A DNA stretch of 64,000 nt, from NCBI GenBank assembly GCA_965197865.1, contig CBDANZ010000005.1, positions 248,001 to 312,000 on the forward strand. The letters are read 5' to 3'. The notes under the pieces were generated by a model. It made no database searches, was not told the origin of the DNA, and saw only the letters and a list, made by a program, of their open reading frames with translations. The position numbers were made by a program, and so were the translations under genes. Within the stretch, counting starts at the first letter, position 1; the number at the start of each line of letters is the position of its first letter. Shown here one piece after another: positions 34,870 to 44,411 of the stretch. This DNA comes from CBDANZ01 sp965197865 (GTDB lineage: Bacteria > Acidobacteriota > Vicinamibacteria > Vicinamibacterales > CAVVIG01).

Positions 34870-35313
34870 TCAGATCAGACGGGGACCGTGGGGAGGACCG
34901 CGGAGACCGGGCGACGTGCGCCACGGCGGATCGTGAACGGACAGATGAATGAAGAAGGGGGTCCAGCTGGTGGTCTGCAGAGTCAGCTCGACCGGCAGAC
35001 CTTCAAGCCGGGCATCATGCCCTGGCGAGCCCTGCCACACCTTCGTCGGGCCGGTGAAGGGCGAGTCGAGCCACTGGACCAGCTCGTGCTCGTCGTGGTT
35101 AACAGCCGTCTCGTCGACCGGATGGTGCGCCTCGTAGTGCCGATGGATCACCTCGGAATGACGTCCATCGTCGGCGTGGGTCACGTGGACGTGCTCTGGC
35201 GGCAACCACGCCAGGGCCAGCATGGCCATCACCGCGAGGCCGATCACGGACGTTCGTACGGGGCCGTCTGCTGCCACGTTGGCATTATCGACGCCATAGA
35301 GGTCTTCCGTCAA
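34870..35313 (-). CDS. His-rich periplasmic protein heading the metal-efflux operon
   Basis: 147 aa. One signal/anchor helix (VRTSVIGLAVMAMLALAWL), then a His/Asp/Glu-rich segment (EHVHVTHADDGRHSEVIHRH, YEAHHPVDETAVNHDEHE), about one His every four residues, ideal for loose Zn, Cu, Ni or Co binding. No defined family. It ends 50 bp before the TolC gene in the same direction, so it probably belongs to the efflux operon as a periplasmic metal buffer or sensor. Its role is inferred from composition and position only. Confidence 0.7.
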   Translation of the reverse strand: MTEDLYGVDNANVAADGPVRTSVIGLAVMAMLALAWLPPEHVHVTHADDGRHSEVIHRHYEAHHPVDETAVNHDEHELVQWLDSPFTGPTKVWQGSPGHDARLEGLPVELTLQTTSWTPFFIHLSVHDPPWRTSPGLRGPPHGPRLI

Positions 35314-35429
35314 ACAAACCCCGCCCGTGATTCTGACTGATGCGTCAGGAAACCTTCAGGTTTCGATCGCGCCATGCGGACCGGCCGGCACTTCACAGTT
35401 CCCTTACCCTGTCGCCCGGGGTGTCCCGT

Positions 35430-35845
35430 GGTTTGTGCGGCCTTCCATCAAGAGGGACTTGAATTCAAGAATACTGAAGGGTCTAAAAAGAAATAGGAGG
35501 GACTTCAATAAGGCCTTTCGAATGTCAGCTAATCACTATGGCGAAATGATGCTGCGCCGGAGGATTGCTGCCCGGTGGGAGCGCTTCTTCGCGGACAGTG
35601 ATTTCTTGATTCGACCGGTCGCATTTGGCCCGGCCGATGCGAGAACCAAAGTCGGAAGCAGGCTCAGCTACGACGGGACGAAAATGATCTACGGCGACTA
35701 CGTGTGGCCCTTTGCGGCCTGTTTCAACACTTCAGGGCATCCGGCCCTGCAGGTCCCACTGGGGCTTAGCAAGGAAGGCCTTCCCTTGGGGGTCCAGATC
35801 GTTGGTCCTTACTGGAGCGAACCCGAAATCCCGAGTTACGTGTAG
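35430..35845 (+). pseudogene. Amidase-signature enzyme, C-terminal fragment
   Basis: About 130 codons: ANHYGEMMLRRRIAARWERF, then YDGTKMIYGDYVWPFAACFN and TSGHPALQVPLGLSKEGLPL with GVQIVGPYWSEPEI. This is the end of amidase-family proteins. The Gly/Ser-rich segment with the Ser-cisSer-Lys catalytic triad is missing, so no activity is expected. Ends 23 bp before the M4 protease gene. Confidence 0.7.
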
Positions 35846-35868
35846 CCACCGTCCGTTTGGGGGAAATC

Positions 35869-37033
35869 ATGCCCAACACGATTCGTGGCGTGACGGGACT
35901 TGCGATCGGAGCGGCCCTCATCTTGCTCAACCCGGCCACCGTGGTGACTCAGGATCACCCGGGGCTCGTCACAATTTCGGCTGTATCCACGCTCACTACC
36001 ACCTCTGAACTGCGCCAGTGGGATGGTCTGGTCGACCGGATGATCCGAGACAGAGAACTCGTACTCTATGCTGCCTATGATGACAGACTGCTGCCGAATC
36101 GACGGCACGAGCGGCTCAGTCAGTACTACAGAGGCGTGCCGGTGCATGGAGGGGACATCTTCCGGCAGACGGCTGGGGGCGTGACCGTCTCTGTCTTCGG
36201 CATGATCTACAGGCGGATCGATGTTGATCTCACACCAGGTGTCTCCGCGGACGAGGCGGCAGCGATACTGCAGAACGTGTCCGGCGCGACGCTTGTGCAG
36301 AATCGCGTTCCTAGACTGACTATTCTGCCGACGCTTGACGGAGGCTACGCCTTGACGTACCGGGCGACGCTGAGTAACGCCACGACATGATCTTGTCGAC
36401 GCGCATGGTAGCCGAGTCTTGGTGAAGATCGACAAGGTTCTCACCCAGATCGAAGCGGGCAAGGGTAGCGGCGTCCTGGGTGACACAAGAAATGTGAGCG
36501 CGACACGGGTTACTGGAATGTTTCGGGCACAGGATGAGCTGCGTCCAGGGGAGGTTCTCACGCTCGAGGCACGAGGTGACGAACGGATTCTGGAACGCCT
36601 GGAAGGTGGCGTGTCATTTGACAGCGACATTGCCAGTGACTCGGACAATACGTGGACCGATGCTGGAGTCGTAGACGCCCACGTCCACACAGGATGGACC
36701 CACGACTATTTCTCTAAGCGCCAGAACTGGACGGGTGTCGACGGCGAGGCTGGCCGCATTGCCCTGACCGATTTGAGTTTCAGGGCGACACATTTTTTCG
36801 CGAGACGTCAGGGGCCAGTTTGGAAGATAGTAGTTTCTTCCCCTTCTTGTGCACCGATGACGGTCGATTCGCGCTCGCTTCGAACCACGGGGGCGCGATC
36901 CATGAAGCGTTCTCTGACAGCTTCGGAACCAGCGCGGAGTTCTTCTTCGGGAGGCTGGCACCGGTCCGCTCAAGGCCGATTACCTGCTCGGGGAAGACGT
37001 CTCTGGCTTCGGCCCCGTTCGCTCGATGGAGTC
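35869..37033 (+). pseudogene. M4/fungalysin-type metalloprotease, broken and 3' truncated
   Basis: Signal peptide (GAALILLNPATVVTQD), FTP/PepSY-type propeptide (RHERLSQYYRGVPVHGGDIF), then after a frameshift near 36388 the start of the mature enzyme (NTWTDAGVVDAHVHTGWTHD, YFSKRQNWTG). A second shift near 36820 reaches SNHGGAIHEAFSDSFGTSAE, the conserved Glu-containing helix with the third zinc ligand, and a third near 36955 gives LKADYLLGEDVSGFGPV. The stretch that should hold HExxH is absent: a deletion lies between about 36800 and 36865. Coding ends at about 37030, joined tail to tail to a minus-strand gene. Confidence 0.65.
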
Positions 37034-38369
37034 CCGCTGCTCTTGTGACATCTGCAGATGCCCCTGGATATCCACATTCGCGCGCGCCGCGTCCGAGTAG
37101 ACGAGCTGCGACACGTCGACCGAGCCGAGATAGAGCCGTTGAGGCTGACTGCCGAGCCCGGCCTCGGCACGATCCTTGTCGATGACCTGCGTGAGACTTG
37201 ATATGGAGAGTTGGGGGTACAGCGCGGACCTTGCCGCCCGCACGACGTGCGCGCCGGCGGCGACGAACCGGTCGGTCGCGAGGACGTCGAGGTTCGCGGC
37301 GATCGCCTCGCGGGCGGCGGTTGGGAGATCCAGCTCCCGCTGGATCCGCAGGCGCTCATCATGAAGGAGCTCCGCCTCCGTGATGATGCTCCAGCTTGGA
37401 TAAGCCCCTATGGCTCTCGCGGTGGCCATATTGAGCGTCAATCATTGACGGCGCCCGAAGTCGACCGGAATTGCTTCCGGATCGTCCCCACTAAGAATGC
37501 GTTGCAGGTTGAGGGCGATCCGGCGACCCAGCCGCTGAAAGTCGGCGTCCAGATAGGTGCTCGTCAGCAGACCGCGGTCGACCTCCGCTCGGCCCCAATA
37601 GGAAAACGTGGGCAGCCTCCGTGCGATAAGCTCTGCCACCAACCGATCGAGATCCCCGGGCGGCAATTGAATCAGGGGTACGACGTAGACCGCCTCCGTG
37701 GTCGGGGGGATCGCCGCCAGCGCCGCATTCACCGACGTACCCACGCGGACGAGGGTCAGCTCCACGTCGAGTCCCGAGACCTCACGGCGGATGTTGTCAG
37801 CTAGTTCCGCGCCGGCGGCCAGGATGCCCTGATTGGCGAGCATGGTCACGCGCCTGAACGGCACGACCTCTCGGAACCGCCTTAGGTTGTCGGCAAGGGC
37901 ACCGGGGAACGTGATGTAGCTCAGGTTGGCCACGCCACTCACGCGCTCGCCCTGGCGGTTGCCCTCGAACGGCACACCCTGCACCTCCGGGTTGAGCACG
38001 AACGCGGCGATGACAGGTTTCGGGAGGCTGACGCGCCGTCCGGCATAGGTTGACGACACGGGACCTGAGGTCAGCAGGATGTCGACGTCGGGATCCGCGA
38101 GCAAACGTTCGACAGCCTCGCGTGCGCCGTCGAGGGTTCAGTCAGCGAGCAACCGCTTCTCGGCCGGGAACACGATCTCGACGTTTGGGCCAATCAGATC
38201 GAGGATCTCTCGTTCGAAGATCACTCGCACTTCGTCGTTTCGCTCCCACGGCCCGTCGAGGACGAGACCAAGCATGCAGGGGGTTACACACCATCTGGGC
38301 AACGCTGGGCTGTGCAAGCATGGAGGCTACGAAGAACGTCTTGGCGACACGCGCAAACCGGACACTCAT
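37030..38369 (-). pseudogene. ABC-type substrate-binding/TolC-like fusion protein, broken
   Basis: Signal peptide (MSVRFARVAKTFFVASMLAQ, then PSVAQ) from 38369; after a frameshift near 38285 the phase MLGLVLDGPWERNDEVRVIF is followed by a TGA (38141-38139 region) and, same phase, TLDGAREAVERLLADPDVDI. This is an ABC_sub_bind (PF04392-like) periplasmic domain down to FGRRQ. A second in-frame TGA at 37444-37442 precedes LTLNMATARAIGAYPSWSII and an OEP-like helical region (AARSALYPQLSISSLTQVID). The last part of the OEP domain is lost at the junction near 37030. Fusion of a solute-binding domain to an outer-membrane-factor domain is rare but recurs in some lineages. Confidence 0.6.
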
Positions 38370-38584
38370 GGTGCTTCCTCCACAGAACGTTAGGTTTTGG
38401 CCCGCTCAACACATTGACCGTGGCCTTCGGCGAGACTCCAGCTTCGGCGTGGGTCCTGATGCGCTTTCGAACGGGATCCCTTTCGCGCCGGTTCATTGTC
38501 CCGCTGACCCGCGCGTCCGTTCCAACCTCTCAGTTGGGCGCGCTCTACTCTACGCTCTGGTCGAGCTAGTTGCCAAACGCGAGA

Positions 38585-39775
38585 CTAGAAGAACCAGCTT
38601 AGCGACACGAAGGCCTTGGTGCCGAGCGGGCCGTATTCGGACGGGAGCGGTTGAGTGGGCGTGATCTCCCCATCCCCGGTGCCGACAAAGACGGCACCGG
38701 AGACCAACACCTCGTCACTGGCGGAGTAGGCGAAGCTTGGGGAGATGAGCGCACTGCGGTCGTTCAGGTTCCAGATCCACAGGCCGGCAAGACTCCAGAG
38801 CGGATGGAGCTGGTACGAGGCCTGGACGACGCTCTCGTCCCGTCCGAGCACTTGGTGCTCCCCGCGCCGGAACGTGTCCGACTGCAACACCACCAGATAC
38901 TCCTCCGGACCGGCGGCACCGAGCCCGTCACGTTGGTATTCCACAATGAGATAGAGGTCACGCCCGTTCAGCTGACGGAGGTGGTCGACGCCGATCGTGC
39001 CGCGGAAGGCGAGAGCGTCCTCCTGTTCGCGGAGCACCGCTTCTCCTCGCACCGCCCAGGCTCCCACGGAGCCGGCGGCGCCGAAAGCACCCGCCAGATC
39101 CCCATAGAGTGTCCCGCCCCACCCGGAGAGCTCCCAGTTCTTCCACGTCGTGAGTCCTCGCCCAAGCGCGGTCATCTCCTCTCCGACCACGGTCTTCGTT
39201 GGCCGCACGACGAGGTCGATCTCGCTGAGCGGACTGGGGTAGATACGCAGGCGCCCAGCGTCCACGCCGGCGCGGAACTCCCGGAACGGGTCGGCGGGAT
39301 TGAACGGGATGAATGGATCGGCAGGGGTCAGAAACAGCGTCGTTCCCCACGAGACCGCCTGCCGCCCGGCCGCCAGCTCGACGGCGCCCGTGGGCGACCA
39401 TCCCACGCTCAGGCGGTCGAACCGGTGCTGCCAGCGGATGTGCTCCTCGTTCGTGATCGTCCACTGCAACGTGAGCCACTCGCCCCCGCTCGGGACTGTC
39501 CCGACCCCGGTCCCTGGCTGCGTCGGGCGCTGGCGGAAGGTCGGTACGTGCTCGTACGCCACCTCGATCGCCACGCGGCCCACGATTGGCTCGGTCGTCA
39601 GGCGGAGCCGGGTGAAGCTGCTCGCGCCGCCGGCCGTAAGCGGGGTGGCGTCTGCCCATAGGGGCACAGTCTGCACGTACCCCGTGAGAGGACGCGGCTG
39701 GGCTTGGAGGGAACGGGCGCTGCACAGTATGAGAAACGTAGCGAGACTGAGGGTGCCGAGGAGGCGACTTGTCAC
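38585..39775 (-). CDS. Outer-membrane beta-barrel protein of ABC export cluster
   Basis: 396 aa. Signal peptide (LLGTLSLATFLILCSARSLQ, then AQ), then alternating amphipathic strands, many Trp/Tyr, and a C-terminal aromatic end (KAFVSLSWFF) characteristic of BAM-assembled barrels. ELAAGRQAVSWGTTLFLTPA resembles DUF1302/porin-like strands. Coupled by ATGA to the ABC ATPase gene upstream. Probably acts with the ABC/LolA-like genes in envelope lipid or lipoprotein handling. Specific family uncertain. Intact. Confidence 0.75.
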   Translation of the reverse strand: MTSRLLGTLSLATFLILCSARSLQAQPRPLTGYVQTVPLWADATPLTAGGASSFTRLRLTTEPIVGRVAIEVAYEHVPTFRQRPTQPGTGVGTVPSGGEWLTLQWTITNEEHIRWQHRFDRLSVGWSPTGAVELAAGRQAVSWGTTLFLTPADPFIPFNPADPFREFRAGVDAGRLRIYPSPLSEIDLVVRPTKTVVGEEMTALGRGLTTWKNWELSGWGGTLYGDLAGAFGAAGSVGAWAVRGEAVLREQEDALAFRGTIGVDHLRQLNGRDLYLIVEYQRDGLGAAGPEEYLVVLQSDTFRRGEHQVLGRDESVVQASYQLHPLWSLAGLWIWNLNDRSALISPSFAYSASDEVLVSGAVFVGTGDGEITPTQPLPSEYGPLGTKAFVSLSWFF

Positions 39776-40476
39776 AACCGTGTCTCGTCGGAGGCGATGG
39801 CGCCGTCCACCATGCGAACGAGCCGTCGGGATCGCTCCATCACGCGGGCGTCGTGCGTGGCGAAGACGAACGTGACACCGAGCTCCTCGTTCAGCTCGTG
39901 CATGACGTCGAGCAAGGCGTCGCTGGCGGCGGAGTCGAGATTGGCGGTCGGCTCGTCGGCCAGGACGAGCACGGGTTTCGCGGCGACCGCCCGGATGACG
40001 GCAACACGCTGCTGCTGCCCGCCTGACAGCTTGCCCGGCCGCCGATCCTCGAGCCCCGCGAGACCCGTTCGATCGAAGAGCTCGCCGACGCGGCGCGCGC
40101 GCTCCTCCGCCTCCACCCCCTGCAGCAGCATCGGGAACTCGGCATTTTCGAGGGCGGTCAGGACCGGCAGCAGATTGTAGGCCTGGAAGACGAATCCAAT
40201 TTCGCGGAGCCGTAGCCGCGCCAGCCCCTGGTTGGACATCTGGCTCAGCTCGCGGCCGGCCAGCCAGATCTGGCCGTGCGAGGGACGTGTGAGGCCGCCG
40301 ATCAAGTTGAGGAGGGTGGTCTTGCCCGACCCCGACGGTCCGGCGAGGGCCGTGAACTCGCCGCGCGCAATGGTCAGGTGGACGTCGCGCACTGCCTGGA
40401 TCTCTTCGGCCTCGTGACGGAAAACCTTCCAGACACCTTCGGTGCGGACTGCAGGAGCGTTCGACCTGGGCGTCAT
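39772..40476 (-). CDS. ABC transporter ATP-binding protein (MacB/LolD-like)
   Basis: 234 aa cytoplasmic ATPase. Walker A GPSGSGKTTL, Q-loop FVFQAYNLLPVLTALENAEF, signature LSGGQQQR, Walker B VLVLADEPTANLD, His switch FATHD. Highest similarity in pattern is to LolD/MacB-type exporters that work with the neighbouring long-loop permeases. Starts 2 bp after the permease stop. Intact. Confidence 0.93.
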   Translation of the reverse strand: MTPRSNAPAVRTEGVWKVFRHEAEEIQAVRDVHLTIARGEFTALAGPSGSGKTTLLNLIGGLTRPSHGQIWLAGRELSQMSNQGLARLRLREIGFVFQAYNLLPVLTALENAEFPMLLQGVEAEERARRVGELFDRTGLAGLEDRRPGKLSGGQQQRVAVIRAVAAKPVLVLADEPTANLDSAASDALLDVMHELNEELGVTFVFATHDARVMERSRRLVRMVDGAIASDETRL

Positions 40477-40478
40477 TT

Positions 40479-41753
40479 CTAACGCTCGAACTTCATCGCT
40501 TCAGTCACGTTAATCTTGGCTGCCCGAACGGCTGGATAGACGGAAGCTAGCGCACCGATGAAGAGGATGAACGCGAGCGCCTGGGTGATGCGTGCCATGC
40601 GAAAGAGCGGGATGATGACCGGGTCGATCACCACGCCGGAGAACGTCATTTCGCTGCTATACAACGCCGAGAAGTCTAGGCCGTCGCCCCAGAAGTACCA
40701 CGTCACGAATACGCCGAGGCCGATGCCAGCGATGGCGCTCATGGCGGTCAGCACGAGCCCTTCAATGATCACCAACACGCCGGTCTGACCGGGCGTGAGC
40801 CCAAGGGCCTGGAGCACGCCAAACTCGCGGCGGCGGTGCACCACCGACATGAGGACGGTGTTCACGATGCCGAAGCCGATAATGATGAACAGGATCCCGT
40901 GAATCAGGTAATTGCCGAAGTCGTCGATTGTGACCGCGGCGTTGAGCTCCGGCATCGTCTCCCGCCAGCCCAAGACAGTCGTGCTGCCATCCGCGATGGG
41001 CTCGGCGAGCGCCTGACGTAGCTCCAGCGTGAGCCGGGGGACGAGGTCGCTGCGCTCCACCAGCACGCCGACGTTCGTGACGTCGCGTCCCGAGCCGAGC
41101 CATTCCCCCGCGGTCTCGAGTGGCAGATGGATGAGGGCTTGATCGATCTCGGGCACGCCGGTCCGGAAGATGCCCACCACGCGCACAAGCTGTCCCGCGA
41201 TCTCCCGGTCGGCACCCTGGGCGGTGAGTACGACGCGCGACCCCAGTCGAAGGTCGAGGGTTTCGACCAGGCCGACTCCGACGTAGGCCGCCAGGCGATC
41301 GTCCGGCGCCAGGTACCGTCCCTCGACGAGCTGTTCGTCCAGCGTGCTGAACGCCGCCTCGGACAAGGGGTCGACGCCCATGATCTGTGCGGGGCGCGCA
41401 CCCGCGGACGAACTGGCCAAGCCCTGGATGATCAGCTTGGCGGAGGCCATCGTCACCTGCTGGGCGATGCCAGGCTGCCGCAGCGCTTGCTCGGCCGCGG
41501 CTCGCACCTCGGCTGGCAGCCGATCCTCGAGCTTCCGGCTCACGCGGAACTCGGGGCTTTCGATCGTCACGTGCCCGCTCCCCATCCGCACGCCGGAGTC
41601 GATCCAGGACTCGTGCGTGCCGTCGCCCAGCGCAACCGAGAACATCAGGAGTCCGCCGCCGATGATCATCGCCGAGGCGGTCAGCAGCGTGCGCCGGACG
41701 TGTCGTCGCAGATTGCGCAACGCGAGAGTGACGAGAACGCCGAAGTGCTCCAT
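40479..41753 (-). CDS. ABC transporter permease (MacB/FtsX-like) 2
   Basis: 424 aa from the ATG at 41753, which overlaps the stop of permease 1 (TGATG). TM1 is RRTLLTASAMIIGGGLLMFS, then a large periplasmic MacB_PCD domain of about 220 residues, then three FtsX-domain helices (GILFIIIGFGIVNTVLMSVV, VLVIIEGLVLTAMSAIAGIG, AFILFIGALASVYPAVRAAK). Acts as half of a heterodimeric mechanotransducing ABC exporter. A longer frame to 41966 is not needed. Intact. Confidence 0.9.
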   Translation of the reverse strand: MEHFGVLVTLALRNLRRHVRRTLLTASAMIIGGGLLMFSVALGDGTHESWIDSGVRMGSGHVTIESPEFRVSRKLEDRLPAEVRAAAEQALRQPGIAQQVTMASAKLIIQGLASSSAGARPAQIMGVDPLSEAAFSTLDEQLVEGRYLAPDDRLAAYVGVGLVETLDLRLGSRVVLTAQGADREIAGQLVRVVGIFRTGVPEIDQALIHLPLETAGEWLGSGRDVTNVGVLVERSDLVPRLTLELRQALAEPIADGSTTVLGWRETMPELNAAVTIDDFGNYLIHGILFIIIGFGIVNTVLMSVVHRRREFGVLQALGLTPGQTGVLVIIEGLVLTAMSAIAGIGLGVFVTWYFWGDGLDFSALYSSEMTFSGVVIDPVIIPLFRMARITQALAFILFIGALASVYPAVRAAKINVTEAMKFER

Positions 41754-43012
41754 CAGAGCCCCGATAGCGTGTCGGCGGGCGGCACGCGCGCTGCCCGCGC
41801 TGCTGGGTAGAGCGCGGCCAGGACCGCGGTCGCCAGCAAGGCGATGGCACCCTGAATCCAGACCGCCACGTTGTATTCCACGCGAAGCGTGGGCCGCATG
41901 AGCGCGCCGAATAACGTCAGCTCGCCATAAAGCCAGCTCAGATCGGGCGGGGCATTGTGCCACCACACCATGAGCGGGAACGTCACGGCCACGCCGATGA
42001 CCAAGCTCAGCAACCCCATGGCGACGGCTTCGACCAATACCGTCAGCACGACCATCATCGGGGTCGTGCCGAGCGCGAGCATGACGGCAAACTCACGCCG
42101 GCGTTCGAAGGTGGCCATCAGCATGGTGTTGGCGACGCCGAACATGGCAAGGAGGAAGACGATGGTGAACACAATGAAATAGAACGACTCTGCCAGCGCC
42201 ACATACTCGACCATCTCCGGATGCAACTCCGTCCATGGGGCCACCTCCAGATTCAGCGCAACCGGCGCCAGAGCGCCCGCCAGTCGGGCCGCCGTTTCTG
42301 GCGCGATCCACGGGTCGGCGGTCGAGACCGCCACCTCGTGGATCCGTCCCGGATCCAGCGCAACGAGCGTTTGGAGATCCTCGAGGAGCAAGACAGAGAA
42401 GGCCGCGTCGAGCTCGGCCAGCCCAGTCCGGAAGATCCCGGCAATCCGGAACAGGTCGTTCCCCATCGAGCCGTCCGCCGCCGGCGCGACGACGACGACC
42501 TCGTCGCCGAGGCCCACGACGAGCTGGCGCGCTAGCTCGGTGCCGATGAGCACCTCGCCGCGCCCCGGCTCGGGCAGTCGTCCCTGGCTCAACTCGTCGA
42601 GGAATCGACTGAGCGTCGGCTCCAGCGCGGGATCGATCCCCATGAGCATCCCGGCCGAGGTGGACTCGCCGGAGCTGATGAGCCCGCCGGCGTAGACGCG
42701 CGGGGCGGCGGCGACGACCGCCGCATCGTCCGAGACCACCGCCAGGATCTCCCCGACGTCCGCCCCGTCTCGGCCGCCGATGGTCTCATAGAGACTGCGT
42801 TCGGGGCGGTACTCCGCTGCGTGGATCTCGATCTGCCCGCTGACGAGACCGGTAGCGTTCTCGACCATCTCCGCCGTGATCCCTTCGCTCCACCCGACGA
42901 TAAAGACCACCGCGAAGTAGCCGACGCCGAGCCCAAGTGCGGTGATGAGAGTGCGCCGGCGATGACGGCCAAGATTTCGCCAGCCGATGCGCCACCAGGG
43001 GGACACCCTCAT
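41753..43012 (-). CDS. ABC transporter permease (MacB/FtsX-like) 1
   Basis: 419 aa with the same plan as its neighbour: TM1 (LITALGLGVGYFAVVFIVGW), a MacB-type periplasmic domain, and FtsX helices (FIVFTIVFLLAMFGVANTML, VVLTVLVEAVAMGLLSLVIG, AIALLATAVLAALYPAARAA). The pair of paralogous permeases plus one ATPase fits LolCDE-like lipoprotein or lipid extraction systems. Starts 5 bp after the LolA-like gene. Intact. Confidence 0.9.
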   Translation of the reverse strand: MRVSPWWRIGWRNLGRHRRRTLITALGLGVGYFAVVFIVGWSEGITAEMVENATGLVSGQIEIHAAEYRPERSLYETIGGRDGADVGEILAVVSDDAAVVAAAPRVYAGGLISSGESTSAGMLMGIDPALEPTLSRFLDELSQGRLPEPGRGEVLIGTELARQLVVGLGDEVVVVAPAADGSMGNDLFRIAGIFRTGLAELDAAFSVLLLEDLQTLVALDPGRIHEVAVSTADPWIAPETAARLAGALAPVALNLEVAPWTELHPEMVEYVALAESFYFIVFTIVFLLAMFGVANTMLMATFERRREFAVMLALGTTPMMVVLTVLVEAVAMGLLSLVIGVAVTFPLMVWWHNAPPDLSWLYGELTLFGALMRPTLRVEYNVAVWIQGAIALLATAVLAALYPAARAARVPPADTLSGL

Positions 43013-43017
43013 CGCGG

Positions 43018-43776
43018 CTACCTCCGACGCTGGAGGTTCCGGAGGGAGAAAAAGCCCCGGTCGACGTCGATGTCGAACTCGAGCTCCTGATAGCGGACGG
43101 TGGTGCGCTCCCCCGGCTTGTCTTCCGGGTGCATGTCCATCACCGACGGTACGATCCGACCGCCCAGGTCCCTAAACTCGCTGTAGATGAGGGTGCGGGC
43201 CAGACCGCCGTCCTCGTCGTAATACCGCGCCCAGAGTGGCATGTCGTCGAGCTGGCGCACCAGGAACTCGATGTGGCCCCAGACAACGGCGGCCTCTGGC
43301 TTCGGCGTCAGCCGTAACTCCCAGAGGTCGATGCCGTCGCGTTCGCCGTCGAACACGATTTCGATGTCGTAGTCCTCGACGAGCTGGCTCTCCTTCACGA
43401 GATCGTCGTTGGTGAAGTGCGACCCCAACCACGACCCCGCCATCATGGACGCGGGGATCTTGATCGTGCGATCCACTTTGGGCAGGTAATTCCAGATATT
43501 ATCGTCCGCCATCAACGTCGCCGTTCCTGCTTCCTTTGCAGGGGACACCACCCGCAGGAGCGAATGGTCGGTACCGAGCGACCACAGCTCCAGGGTGACC
43601 TGTCGTTCCCAGTGCTCGGTTACCACCTCCATCGTCGCGATCCCGCGACTCGAATCGCCGCGCAGCACGCGGTCGACCCTCTCGATGATCTCACGGGCCG
43701 ATTCTTGGGCACAGACGACCGCCGGACCGCTCAGACATCCAACGACGGCTAATACGCTCGACAAGGCGCGCACCAC
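43018..43776 (-). CDS. Outer-membrane lipoprotein-sorting-like protein (LolA-like, PF17131-type)
   Basis: 252 aa. Signal peptide (SSVLAVVGCLSGPAVVCAQ), then a LolA/LolB-like half-barrel: LWSLGTDHSLLRVVSPAKEA, TATLMADDNIWNYLPKVDRT, IKIPASMMAGSWLGSHFTND, DDLVKES. This set of motifs is typical of the outer membrane lipoprotein-sorting protein family encoded next to MacB-like ABC exporters. Starts GTG right after a preceding TAA. First gene of the four-gene export operon. Probably a periplasmic lipid/lipoprotein carrier. Intact. Confidence 0.88.
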   Translation of the reverse strand: MVRALSSVLAVVGCLSGPAVVCAQESAREIIERVDRVLRGDSSRGIATMEVVTEHWERQVTLELWSLGTDHSLLRVVSPAKEAGTATLMADDNIWNYLPKVDRTIKIPASMMAGSWLGSHFTNDDLVKESQLVEDYDIEIVFDGERDGIDLWELRLTPKPEAAVVWGHIEFLVRQLDDMPLWARYYDEDGGLARTLIYSEFRDLGGRIVPSVMDMHPEDKPGERTTVRYQELEFDIDVDRGFFSLRNLQRRR

Positions 43777-44037
43777 TTAGTTATCCCAGCCTATCGCTAT
43801 CCCTTCGCCGGCCTGAAGACCGGACAATATCGCCATCCCGCGGTCGTTCCTGGGCGGGCGTGCACCCAAGGGACACGGTACGCGGATGCCTAAACACGGT
43901 GGCCTAGCGCCATCCAAGTCGACGCCAAAGGCCATGCGAAGCCACGGCGCTACCGGGGCAAGTGCTTCATTGTCCACATCCGTGAGCCCCTGGATGTTCA
44001 GGCGCTTCCGTGTTTGAGATGACAGGGTCTTGGGCAT
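43777..44037 (-). pseudogene. N-terminal remnant of a small membrane protein
   Basis: MPKTLSSQTRKRLNIQGLTD then ALAPVAPWLRMAFGV look like a conserved start, but after about 40 residues the frame becomes Pro/Arg/Gly-rich and unlike protein. It ends with a TAA directly abutting the LolA-like GTG. Probably a gene truncated by deletion; could still supply the operon leader. Confidence 0.35.
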
Positions 44038-44411
44038 ATGACGTTCCTCGTATCTCAGACGGCTTTGCGTCGCTCTGTCAGTCTAACGGATTGACGATGA
44101 ACTGCGTTGTGCGGCGGGCATCTCAAACCACTTACAAGCCAGACACGCAGCGGTGGGCCTGATCCTTTTCGTCCCTGATGGGGTCCACAAGCGGGCGGGA
44201 GTCGGCTTGAAAGGGGCTGGAGACGCCTCAGCGTGAATAGAGGGCGGCGAACAGATCCCGGGCCTGCCTGGACAGTAATGTCACGGCCGCCTGTTCGGAC
44301 AATCAGTTGCGCAGGTGGACGCATCCAAGCGCAGCGTCCATGGACGAAACGACCCGCTCGAGAAACGCCCCACGGCCCGCTGACGGGACCAGGTTGTACG
44401 GAACCCGCGAC
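44038..44411. other. Gap of 374 bp with nothing recognised
   Basis: Only short frames of biased composition on both strands; no RNA gene, promoter or repeat identified. Confidence 0.4.
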
